Positions 16,243-24,009 of a stretch of 64,000 nt of DNA are shown piece after piece. Positions within the stretch are counted from its first letter, which is position 1, and every line of letters begins with the position of its first letter. The translations under genes and the position numbers were made by a program. Under the pieces are notes generated by a model. The model did no database searches. It had not been told where the DNA came from and was given only the letters and a program-made list of their open reading frames with translations. The DNA is from CAXMNX01 sp964194845 (lineage in GTDB: Bacteria > Pseudomonadota > Alphaproteobacteria > Rhodobacterales > Rhodobacteraceae): positions 1 through 64,000 of the forward strand of contig CAXMNX010000058.1 in assembly GCA_964194845.1 (NCBI GenBank), read 5' to 3'.

Positions 16243-16994
16243 CAGTATCCGAATTCCTCCACCCCGGCGGCTGGCTCGGTCGCGATGCCGGGCCGCGCTA
16301 CGTGCAGTTGCGCCACCGCCTGGAAGAGGCGATTGAGACCGGCCTTTTGGCGCCGAACAGCTCGCTCCCGCCTGAACGTGAAATTGCCGAACTGACTGGT
16401 CTGTCGCGCGTCACGGTTCGCAAGGCGATCCAGGAGCTTGTCAAAAAAGGCAGCGTTATCCAGAAACAGGGGTCCGGCTCTTTCGTTTGCGATATCGGAC
16501 CGCGCGTCGAGCAATCACTTTCGCAGCTTACGTCCTTCACCGAAGACATGCACAGGCGCGGCATGGAAACCACCTCGACGTGGCTGGAGCGCGGCGTTTT
16601 CATGCCGTCACCCGAGGAGATTATGGCGCTTGGACTTTCCGCCGACGCATCGGTGTCGCGCATTTACCGGCTACGCGAATCCGGTGGTCGCCCGATGGCA
16701 TTGGAGCGTGCGGCCTTACCGCTGGATATCCTGCCCAATCCCTTGGACGTAACAACGTCGCTTTACGAACTGCTCGAACTGACCGGCTGCCGCCCGGTGC
16801 GCGCGGTCCAGAAAATTTCCGCGATTAATCTTGAGCCCGCCGAAGCGCAACTATTGCGCGTCGCGGAAGGCACCGCGGGGCTTAGCATTCAACGAACGTC
16901 CTACCTTGAAAGCGGGCGTGTGGCCGAGTTTACCCGATCACTTTATCGCGGCGACGCCTACGATTTCGTGGCCGAGCTGCGGCTCTCAAACTGA
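16239..16994 (+). CDS. GntR-family regulator with UTRA domain (NagR/DasR-like)
   Basis: 251 aa, with the ATG overlapping the kinase stop (ATGA). The GntR winged helix is at about residues 22-90 (YVQLRHRLEEAIETG, LPPEREIAELTGLSRVTVRK, then GSVIQKQGSGSFV). The UTRA ligand domain follows (residues 95-245), with SLYELLELTGCRPVRAVQKI and LRVAEGTAGL segments. In the NagR/DasR group this domain senses GlcN-6-P or GlcNAc-6-P, the intermediates made by this operon. It probably controls both divergent operons through the GGTAT sites at 15222-15359. Confidence 0.88.
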   Translation: MTVSEFLHPGGWLGRDAGPRYVQLRHRLEEAIETGLLAPNSSLPPEREIAELTGLSRVTVRKAIQELVKKGSVIQKQGSGSFVCDIGPRVEQSLSQLTSFTEDMHRRGMETTSTWLERGVFMPSPEEIMALGLSADASVSRIYRLRESGGRPMALERAALPLDILPNPLDVTTSLYELLELTGCRPVRAVQKISAINLEPAEAQLLRVAEGTAGLSIQRTSYLESGRVAEFTRSLYRGDAYDFVAELRLSN

Positions 16995-17007
16995 AAAGGC
17001 TGCCTCA

Positions 17008-18036
17008 ATGAACTTGCCCACCACGCAAATGCGCCGCGAGATCGAAGAGATCCCGCAAGCCGTGGACCGGTTGCTGTCGCAAGGCGGTCGATCGGTTGAA
17101 CGTGCTGCGTCTGAAATTCGCAGTCAGGATGTGCGTTTTTTGATGTCGGTCGCACGCGGATCGTCCGATCACGCCTGCACCTATCTGAAATACGCCAGCG
17201 AAATATTGCTGGGCCGCCCAATGGCCTCGATCGGGCCGTCCGTCGCTTCGATATACGGCGCGACGCTTGATGTGCAGGGCGGCATTTGTATTTCGGTATC
17301 CCAATCGGGCAAAAGTCCTGACATCGTGAAAATGACCGAAGCGGTGACAGACGGCGGGGCGTATTCCGTCGCGATCACCAACGAGCCAGCGTCGCCATTG
17401 GCGCTGGCGGCGTCGGCGACGATCCCGATCCACGCCGGACCCGAGCTAAGCGTGGCCGCCACGAAAACTTTCGTGACATCGCTGGTGGCGGGCCTGTGGC
17501 TTTTGGCCGAAGTGGATCGGAATGAGGAGCTTCTGCGCGCCATCCGGGCACTGCCCGAAAAGCTTGGCCCCGCGTCGAAATGCGACTGGTCGGAAGCGGC
17601 AAACGCAATCACCGGACAATCGCTTTTTACACTTGGGCGCGGGCCGTCGTGGGCGATATCCAATGAAGCCGCGCTTAAGTTCAAGGAAACCTGCCAGATA
17701 CATGCTGAAAGCTATTCATCAGCCGAGGTTCTGCACGGGCCTGTGTCCATCGTGGATCGCGGATTTCCGGTTATTGGCTTCGCGGCCAATGACGCTGCCG
17801 AAGACGCACTGGTCGACGTGGCTGACACGCTCGCCGAAAAAGGGGCGCTTGTATTCGTGACCAGTGCAAAGGCGAAACACGCCACGTGCCTTGAACACGT
17901 CCGCACTGATTACTGGATGACCGACCCCATCGCAGCAGTTGTGTCGTTCTACGCCATGGTCGAGCAAGTCGCCGCCGCACGCGGCATCAACCCCGACGCA
18001 CCGCGCCATTTGAAGAAAGTGACCGAGACGGTATGA
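17008..18036 (+). CDS. Double-SIS sugar isomerase/deaminase, probable glucosamine-6-phosphate deaminase (NagB-II type)
   Basis: 342 aa from the ATG at 17008; the frame is open further upstream. Two SIS domains resemble the isomerase half of GlmS without the glutaminase domain: VARGSSDHACTYLKYASE, then SVSQSGKSPDIVKMTEA, ELSVAATKTFVTSL, then LGRGPSWAISNEAALKFKE and ESYSSAEVLHGP. Proteins of this architecture beside nagA and an amino-sugar kinase typically deaminate GlcN-6-P to fructose-6-P and ammonia. It overlaps nagA by 4 bp, so coupled expression with the deacetylase is expected. An AgaS-like role is the alternative. Confidence 0.85.
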   Translation: MNLPTTQMRREIEEIPQAVDRLLSQGGRSVERAASEIRSQDVRFLMSVARGSSDHACTYLKYASEILLGRPMASIGPSVASIYGATLDVQGGICISVSQSGKSPDIVKMTEAVTDGGAYSVAITNEPASPLALAASATIPIHAGPELSVAATKTFVTSLVAGLWLLAEVDRNEELLRAIRALPEKLGPASKCDWSEAANAITGQSLFTLGRGPSWAISNEAALKFKETCQIHAESYSSAEVLHGPVSIVDRGFPVIGFAANDAAEDALVDVADTLAEKGALVFVTSAKAKHATCLEHVRTDYWMTDPIAAVVSFYAMVEQVAAARGINPDAPRHLKKVTETV

Positions 18037-19172
18037 CAGCGGCGCGCACGATCTATGGTGGCGGACCAATATTCGATGGCGTGACGCTTCACTCCAACTG
18101 GGCGCTTTGCGTTGACGATGGGCTGATTGTGGAACTTGGCCCGGCGGATGAGGTCTGTCGCGACGGCGCCCATGTCGATCTGAGCGGTGACATCCTTAGT
18201 CCCGGCTATGTCGATCTTCAGGTGAACGGCGGCGATGGTGTGATGTTCAATGACGCGCCAACGGTCGAAACGCTCGGGCGGATCGCATCGGCGCACCGGC
18301 GGCTTGGGGCGACAACTATCCTGCCGACGCTGATCACCGACACGCCTGAGAAAACTATGGCCGCCATCAAGGCTGTTAAAGCTGCAATCGCAGGCGGTGT
18401 TCAAGGCATTGGCGGACTGCACCTCGAAGGACCGCATTTGTCGGTGGCGCGCAAAGGCGCGCACGATGCAGCGCTGATCCGGCCAATGGCGGACAAGGAT
18501 CTAGCGGCTTTGGTTCGGGCGGCCAGCGATCTGCCCGTTCTGATGGTGACCATCGCGCCGGAAATTACCACACTGGAACATGTTCGCGCTTTGGTCGAGG
18601 CAGGTGCGCTTGTATCGCTTGGCCACAGCGACGCCGATTTCGACACCTGCTTGGCATACGCAAGTGCCGGTGCGCGTTCGGTGACGCATCTTTTCAATGC
18701 GATGAGCCAGCTGGGCAATCGTGCGCCCGGCCTTGTTGGTGCCGCTTTGTCTTCGGGCAACATCTCGGCAGGTCTGATCGCCGATGGCATCCATGTTCAC
18801 TTTGAGACCATACGCACGGCCTGGGCCGCAAAGCGGGCGCCGGGGCGGATATATCTTGTCAGCGACGCGATGGCGCCGGCAGGCAGCGACATTCGGGAAT
18901 TTTCGCTGGAAGGTCGTAGGATCACCCGCGAAGGTGGGCAACTGACGCTGGACGATGGGACGCTGGCGGGTGCCGACTTGGATCTTACAACTGCGGTCCG
19001 CAATCTTGTCGGCCATGTCGGCGTCAGCCTTGCGGACGCGCTTCAGGCTGCGACGTCGGCGCCCGCGCGCCTGGCAGGGATGCCCGATCACGTCGGCGCA
19101 CTTGCCGTCGGCGGCCCCGCCGACTTCATCCGGATACGCGGCGATCTGGCCGGCGTGATGGGACTGCTTTAG
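18033..19172 (+). CDS. nagA: N-acetylglucosamine-6-phosphate deacetylase
   Basis: 379 aa, typical NagA length. It hydrolyses GlcNAc-6-P to GlcN-6-P and acetate in the cytoplasm. Visible motifs are PGYVDLQVNGGDG (about residue 52; Gln in place of the second His of classical amidohydrolases, as in other NagA), GLHLEGPHLS (metal Glu), SLGHSDAD and VTHLFNAMS (metal His residues), and LVSDAMAPAG (catalytic Asp, about residue 273). Last gene of the rightward amino-sugar operon, ending in TAG at normal length. Its ATG overlaps the upstream deaminase stop. Confidence 0.93.
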   Translation: MTAARTIYGGGPIFDGVTLHSNWALCVDDGLIVELGPADEVCRDGAHVDLSGDILSPGYVDLQVNGGDGVMFNDAPTVETLGRIASAHRRLGATTILPTLITDTPEKTMAAIKAVKAAIAGGVQGIGGLHLEGPHLSVARKGAHDAALIRPMADKDLAALVRAASDLPVLMVTIAPEITTLEHVRALVEAGALVSLGHSDADFDTCLAYASAGARSVTHLFNAMSQLGNRAPGLVGAALSSGNISAGLIADGIHVHFETIRTAWAAKRAPGRIYLVSDAMAPAGSDIREFSLEGRRITREGGQLTLDDGTLAGADLDLTTAVRNLVGHVGVSLADALQAATSAPARLAGMPDHVGALAVGGPADFIRIRGDLAGVMGLL

Positions 19173-19323
19173 GCGAACAAAGCCGCGCATTCACGCAAAT
19201 TCACGCTTATTCGCGGCCAATTCACTCAGAACTCTCGGCGCTTGTCGGCCTCAAGCACAGGCAATTCACAGGCGATCCGCACCTTGCATTCATCGAAAAC
19301 GACCAACGCAAGGAGAATTTATC

Positions 19324-19674
19324 ATGTCGTACCTGATCAACAGCTGTTTTGGCCCTGAAGACGCCGAACGCGCATCCGTCCCTTTTGTCATCGCCAACGC
19401 GGCTGCCGGAAGAGGCACTGCGCGGGCATTCCTGACCAGCGACGCGCTGAACCTCGTCGTGAAAAACCGCGCCGAGGATGTGGTTGCCGAAGGCTATACG
19501 CCGGTAAAGACACTGATCGACGAATTTGTCGAAAAGGGTGGCCACATCTGGGTCTGCCGGGTCTGTGCCGCGGCAATGAACATCACCCAGGACGACCTGA
19601 TCGAGGGTGCCGAAATTGGCGGCGCGCCGAACACGATGGCGTTCCTCGACGAAGGCGCGAAGGTTCTGATGTAA
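19324..19674 (+). CDS. DsrE/DsrF-like small soluble protein
   Basis: 116 aa. The fold pattern matches DsrE/YchN proteins: an initial strand, ANAAAGRGTARAFLTSDALNLVVK, then LIDEFVEKGGHIWVCRVCAAAMNI with a Cys pair (CRVC), and a C-terminal AFLDEGAKVL helix. Relatives carry or sense sulfur or act in peroxide and redox metabolism; the exact role here is unknown. A clear ribosome site (AAGGAGAATTTATC) precedes the ATG. It lies alone between nagA and a degenerate amidotransferase-like gene, with a terminator-like hairpin after it. Confidence 0.75.
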   Translation: MSYLINSCFGPEDAERASVPFVIANAAAGRGTARAFLTSDALNLVVKNRAEDVVAEGYTPVKTLIDEFVEKGGHIWVCRVCAAAMNITQDDLIEGAEIGGAPNTMAFLDEGAKVLM

Positions 19675-19679
19675 GCCAA

Positions 19680-19716
19680 TCGGTCGGTGCTGCCCGAAGC
19701 CGCGCCGACCGAATTT
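19680..19716 (+). terminator. Stem-loop terminator after the DsrE-like gene
   Basis: TCGGTCGG (19680-19687) pairs exactly with CCGACCGA (19705-19712), followed by ATTTT. The loop is long (17 nt) but the position, just after the stop, suits an intrinsic terminator. Confidence 0.5.
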
Positions 19717-19733
19717 TGCGAAAGGATTGAATT

Positions 19734-20222
19734 ATGGTTCATCTCGGAATCCTGCTTGCCTGCGAACACTATCCGGTAGTGTCGTGCGACCCCGCTAAAC
19801 TGGATGCTCAGCTGCGCTGCTGGCTTGCAGGAATTGGCTACCGGGTCACTGAAGTATCGGTTTTCAATTGCTATCTCGGCAATACTCCACGCTCGGTCGG
19901 TGATTGCGATATCTGGATCACCAGTGGCAGCCCCGTTGGCTGCGACGCAACGGGCTTGGATTTGCGTGGACTACTTTTGGAGTTTCTTCGCGGTGTCGCC
20001 GCAAGTGGTCGGCCGGTATTTGCAATACACCACGGCGAACATTTGCTTCACGCGGCTCTAGCCAGTCCTTCCTCGTCCGCGCCCCAAACGCCAGTCACCA
20101 TGCGCGTGATCCGAAATCCATTTCGCAGTTTCCGGCAAAGTGATACTTTGTTCCGGTTTGAGGTAATCCGCCGCAGGATTACGCCCGCGCCAAGGCCGAT
20201 GGCCTTGAAAATCGCGGCCTAG
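19734..20222 (+). CDS. Degenerate class I glutamine amidotransferase-like protein
   Basis: 162 aa, shorter than the roughly 230-aa GMP-synthase-like amidotransferases it resembles. The N-terminal layout matches (LGILLACEHY; VFNCYLGNTPRSVGDCDIWITSGSPVG; LRGVAASGRPVFAI). At the nucleophile elbow, where the family has G-[IV]-C-x-G-[HE]-Q, this protein reads AIHHGEHLL, so the catalytic Cys is replaced by His. The later His/Glu dyad region is not recognisable after about residue 120. It is probably inactive, decaying or repurposed. A weak GAAAGGATTGAATT ribosome site precedes it. Its stop overlaps the stop of the convergent regulator gene. Confidence 0.55.
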   Translation: MVHLGILLACEHYPVVSCDPAKLDAQLRCWLAGIGYRVTEVSVFNCYLGNTPRSVGDCDIWITSGSPVGCDATGLDLRGLLLEFLRGVAASGRPVFAIHHGEHLLHAALASPSSSAPQTPVTMRVIRNPFRSFRQSDTLFRFEVIRRRITPAPRPMALKIAA

Positions 20223-22210
20223 CCCAGTCCAGCTTTCTCAAGCCCCGAAACATAGAGGTCGATCTGGTTGGGGTCGCGTAGATAAAACAGTCGCTGCCGC
20301 ACAAAATCTCTCGTAATTCCCGGTCTTTGACGCTTTAGAGACGCAACCGCCGCTGCTGCGTCCTCTTTGCGATCAAGATGTGCGAGCGCGGATGCGCGGA
20401 TTGCTGTCGGCCAATAGTGCGAGTTTGGAACCGTCTCGGCCTCAGCCGCCCATTTTGCCGCCTCCTCAAATGAACCCTTGAACAGAAATGCCGTCGCGCC
20501 ATAGCTTAGAAACGCCCAACGATAGGGGTCCGCAGGGCTGATGCGCACCGCTTCTTCAAAACACCCGATCGCGCGGTCAAGTCGACCGGAATAGGCCATC
20601 GCATCGCCTAGCCCACAATGGGCCTGCGCCATCCCCGGATTAAGCTCGATCGCTGCCTTCAGGTCAGCAATCGACCGATCATATTCACCGCGCGCCAGAA
20701 AGACCCGGCCAAGCGCAAATCGCGCCACCGCGTCATCGGGTTCGTGCCGCGCCGCGATCTGGGCAAGCTCAAGCGCCTCATCAAGGATACCAGCGACATC
20801 CTCGGCTTCGAAGTATATCGCCGAGATCACCATGGCATAGGACAATCGCGCGTGCGCCAGTCCAAAGTTCGGGTCCAGTTCAATTGCCCGGCGAAAGTGC
20901 TTTTGCGAGGCCAGATTGGTGTCTGCGTCAAATTCATACTGGATTGCCAGCCCGCGGTGATAGCAATCCCAGGCGCTCATGTCCTGAAACGCCGTTTCGC
21001 GCGTGCTGCGCCCGGCCAATCGCTCGATCTCGGCTTCGATCGACGCGGCGATTGTATCGGCCAGATCATCCTGAAGGCCAAAAAGATCGTCGAATTCGCG
21101 ATCATAGCGCGTCACCCAAAGATAGCGGGCGGTCTTGGGATCGGCGAGCTGCACAGTTAGCCGAAGTTGCGTGCCCAGCGCCCGCAAAGAGCCATGGACG
21201 ACATAATCCAGCCCTAACTCCTGACCCAGAATGCTCATCTCGGCGCTGGTCAAACGTGGCCCGCGATTTTCGACGCTTGCCTTCACATCCAGCCAGCTAA
21301 AGCGCGAAAGGTTTGTCGTTAGGTCTTCGGTCAGACCCGCCGCGAACAGCTGGTATTCTTCGTCCGTGTTCAACGTTGCAAAGGGCACCACGGCGACGCT
21401 TGTTCGGACTGAAACTGCCGGGGATGCGCGCGCGGGCTGGGGTGGCGACGCCGGTGGAAACGCCGCATCCGCCACCTTCGCCATAAACCCTTCGCTTTTG
21501 ACCTCGTCCATGAGCTTCAAAAGTTCAGGACCGGCGCCTACATCCAATTCCCTTTGCAATAGCGCTTCGTGTGCGTTGAATTGTTGGACCGCGGCGGGCC
21601 GTTCGCCGTGCTGCGCCAGTATCCGGATCAGGACGATCTGCGACGCGTCGCGCAGCGGGTCCAAAGCCACCATGCGCCGGGCAAGAGCCACCGCCTGGTC
21701 TGTATTACCGTTCTGAAGCTCCAGTTCGGCCGCGCGTTCCAGTACTTTCAGCGACATCGTGGAAAACCGCTGCCGCTCGGACGCGATCCAGTCCTCAAAC
21801 TCGGCCTGCTGACCATAAAGCCCGTCCAGCAGCGGCCCGGTCAAAAGTGCGACACCCCGCAGCGTCGCTTCGGGCGATGGATTATGCACAATCTGGGCGA
21901 ACGTATCGACATCGACGGTCACAAGGTCCGGGTTCAGTCCAACGCGGTCGTGTTCAGCCAGGATGACCTCGCCCTCGGTCACATCCAACGTTCGACGCAG
22001 TTTCGCGATCGCCTGCCTTAGGCTTTGCCGGGCCTGATCGGTGAACCTGTCGCCCCAGAAAAGCGCCATCAGCCGATCCCGCGACGGCGGCATCTCGGTA
22101 TTCAGCGCAAGATATGCGACCAGCCCCAAAGTCTTGGCGCCGGTCAGGGGAATTGGACTTCCGTTTGGATCCAGAACCGAAAATTTTCCGAAAAGACTAA
22201 TAGAAATCAT
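20219..22210 (-). CDS. BTAD-type (SARP-like) regulator with TolB-like and TPR regions
   Basis: 663 aa from the ATG at 22210. Residues 1-95 are an OmpR-like winged helix (ISLFGKFSVLDPNG; GAKTLGLVAYLAL; RDRLMALFWGD; ARQSLRQAIAKLRRTL). Residues 95-240 are the bacterial transcriptional activator (BTAD) helical domain. Residues about 270-390 resemble a TolB-like N-terminal domain (VAVVPFATLN; VVHGSLRALGTQLRLTVQLAD). The last 260 residues carry TPR repeats (ALGRVFLARGEYDRSIADLKAAIELNP and GLGDAMAYSGRLDRAIGCF). Such proteins bind DNA and integrate protein-protein signals. It is transcribed divergently from the CysK-glutaredoxin gene, 242 bp away, and may regulate it. Confidence 0.8.
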   Translation of the reverse strand: MISISLFGKFSVLDPNGSPIPLTGAKTLGLVAYLALNTEMPPSRDRLMALFWGDRFTDQARQSLRQAIAKLRRTLDVTEGEVILAEHDRVGLNPDLVTVDVDTFAQIVHNPSPEATLRGVALLTGPLLDGLYGQQAEFEDWIASERQRFSTMSLKVLERAAELELQNGNTDQAVALARRMVALDPLRDASQIVLIRILAQHGERPAAVQQFNAHEALLQRELDVGAGPELLKLMDEVKSEGFMAKVADAAFPPASPPQPARASPAVSVRTSVAVVPFATLNTDEEYQLFAAGLTEDLTTNLSRFSWLDVKASVENRGPRLTSAEMSILGQELGLDYVVHGSLRALGTQLRLTVQLADPKTARYLWVTRYDREFDDLFGLQDDLADTIAASIEAEIERLAGRSTRETAFQDMSAWDCYHRGLAIQYEFDADTNLASQKHFRRAIELDPNFGLAHARLSYAMVISAIYFEAEDVAGILDEALELAQIAARHEPDDAVARFALGRVFLARGEYDRSIADLKAAIELNPGMAQAHCGLGDAMAYSGRLDRAIGCFEEAVRISPADPYRWAFLSYGATAFLFKGSFEEAAKWAAEAETVPNSHYWPTAIRASALAHLDRKEDAAAAVASLKRQRPGITRDFVRQRLFYLRDPNQIDLYVSGLEKAGLG

Positions 22211-22452
22211 GAATCCATCCCCAGCCACTTGTTATCATTCGATGCTTTCGCGGCGCAATGCCGATGATATCAGGGGATTTTAGCCGAATATTCGACAACA
22301 GGTGCGTTTATTTTGCAAACTCATTGCGAATTCACATCCCCTTTCACGCCCGCTTCACGGCCACGCTCGCCCGTCGTGGGAAACCGGAGTCATCAAAGCA
22401 TCTCGCCACTGATCGCCTGAGGCGACCAGCAATCGACAGAAGGGGCTTCCTC

Positions 22453-24009
22453 ATGACATATTCTGCCAAACAGAACGGTTTCACCGACGTCGGCTCAGGC
22501 CACCGCGCAGAACCCAATGGGATACACCAAATGACCGGCATCAAATCATCCATCCTCGATACCGTCGGCAACACGCCGATTGTCCGGATCAACAACCTCG
22601 GCCCGAAGAATGTCGAGCTTTACGTCAAGCTTGAGGCCTTCAACCCGCTTGGGTCGGTCAAGGACCGCTTCGCGCTTGCTGCAATCGAAGACGCAGAAGC
22701 CCGCGGCGCGCTTAAACCCGGCCAAACGGTGATTGAGGCAACGTCCGGCAATACCGGCATCGGCCTTGCCATGGTCTGTGCCGCCAAGGGATACCCCCTG
22801 GTCGTGACAATGGCTGAAAATTTCAGCGTCGAACGGCGCAAGATGATGCGATTTCTGGGCGCGCGGGTTGTGCTGACGCCCGCGTCCGAAAAAGGCACCG
22901 GCATGGCGAACAAGGCCGAAGAACTGGCCGAGAAGCATGGCTGGTTCCACGCGCACCAATTCGAGAACGAAGTCAACGCGGATATGCACAGCCGCACGAC
23001 GGCTGAGGAAATACTAGCCGATTTCGCTGAATTGGGACTGGACTATTGGGTCACCGGCACCGGCACCGGCGGCACCTTGAAAGGCGTCTCGCGGGTTCTG
23101 CGGGCAAAAAGCCCGGACACGAAGATTGTTGTCACCGAACCCGACAACGTTCCGGTCCTTGCCAGCGGCATCCCGCAGAAGCGCGACGAAAACGGTCGCC
23201 CCAGTGCAAGCCACCCGATGTTCCGCCCGCATCTGATGCAGGGCTGGTCGCCTGACTTTATCCCGAAGCTCGCCGAAGACGCGATTGCAGCTAATGTTGT
23301 CGACGCGTTCCAACCCGTTGACGGCAATGACGCCCTAAAGGCCGCGCGCGATCTCGCAATTCGCGAAGGTATCTTTTGCGGCATCAGCGGTGGTGCAACG
23401 TTCGCCGCTGCCCTGAGTGTCGCCGCGACCGCGCCTGACGGTTCCCGCATTCTGGCGATGATCCCGGATACCGGCGAACGTTATATGTCGACGGTGCTGT
23501 TTGATGGCATCGCCGAGACCATGACCGACGCGGAAATGGACATTTCGCGCTCGACCGAGGGTTATCGTTTCGATGTCAGCGGTGGCGGCGGTGGCGCACA
23601 ATCTTCGGATGAAGTTGCGAAACCACATATCACCGAGCTTGTTGAGACAACGATTGCCGAGCAGCCAGTGGTCATGTTCGCGCTGGAATGGTGCGAGTTC
23701 TGCTGGTCGGTGCGCAAGATGTTCGCCGAGGCGGGAATTCCGTTTCAGTCGGTCGACCTCGATTCGGTGGCCTACCAGAAAGACAACCTGGGCGGCGATA
23801 TCCGCGTTGTCCTGCGCAATATGACCGGCGCTCCGACAATCCCTCAGATATTCGTCGGCGGTGAACTGATCGGCGGCGCGACCGAGGCATTTGACGCCTT
23901 CAACGATGGCACTTTGCAAGATCGGATGACCCAAGCCGGGGTCGGCTTCGATGCGTCGATGACCCGCGATGCTTACAGCTTCCTGCCGACGTGGCTGCAT
24001 CCGCGATGA
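22453..24009 (+). CDS. Cysteine synthase-glutaredoxin fusion
   Basis: 518 aa from the ATG at 22453 (AAGGGG eight bases upstream); an internal ATG at 22531 could also start the catalytic domain. Residues about 27-370 are an O-acetylserine sulfhydrylase of the CysK/CysM family: DTVGNTPIVRINNL, the PLP lysine in NPLGSVKDRFAL (K70), EATSGNTGIGLAMV and GTGTGGTLKGVSRVL. A Gly-rich linker (VSGGGGGAQSS) leads to a glutaredoxin domain (about 395-500) with active site WCEFCW (C414, C417) and the cis-Pro motif APTIPQIFVGG. Known biochemistry of CysM plus glutaredoxin (thiosulfate to S-sulfocysteine, then reduction to cysteine) would suit one bifunctional chain. That coupling is inference. Its stop overlaps the next start. 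Confidence 0.9.
   Translation: MTYSAKQNGFTDVGSGHRAEPNGIHQMTGIKSSILDTVGNTPIVRINNLGPKNVELYVKLEAFNPLGSVKDRFALAAIEDAEARGALKPGQTVIEATSGNTGIGLAMVCAAKGYPLVVTMAENFSVERRKMMRFLGARVVLTPASEKGTGMANKAEELAEKHGWFHAHQFENEVNADMHSRTTAEEILADFAELGLDYWVTGTGTGGTLKGVSRVLRAKSPDTKIVVTEPDNVPVLASGIPQKRDENGRPSASHPMFRPHLMQGWSPDFIPKLAEDAIAANVVDAFQPVDGNDALKAARDLAIREGIFCGISGGATFAAALSVAATAPDGSRILAMIPDTGERYMSTVLFDGIAETMTDAEMDISRSTEGYRFDVSGGGGGAQSSDEVAKPHITELVETTIAEQPVVMFALEWCEFCWSVRKMFAEAGIPFQSVDLDSVAYQKDNLGGDIRVVLRNMTGAPTIPQIFVGGELIGGATEAFDAFNDGTLQDRMTQAGVGFDASMTRDAYSFLPTWLHPR

Noticed and set aside
22531..22533. Internal ATG as the start of the cysteine synthase fusion
   Set aside because: Kept as an alternative only; the ATG at 22453 has the better ribosome site.
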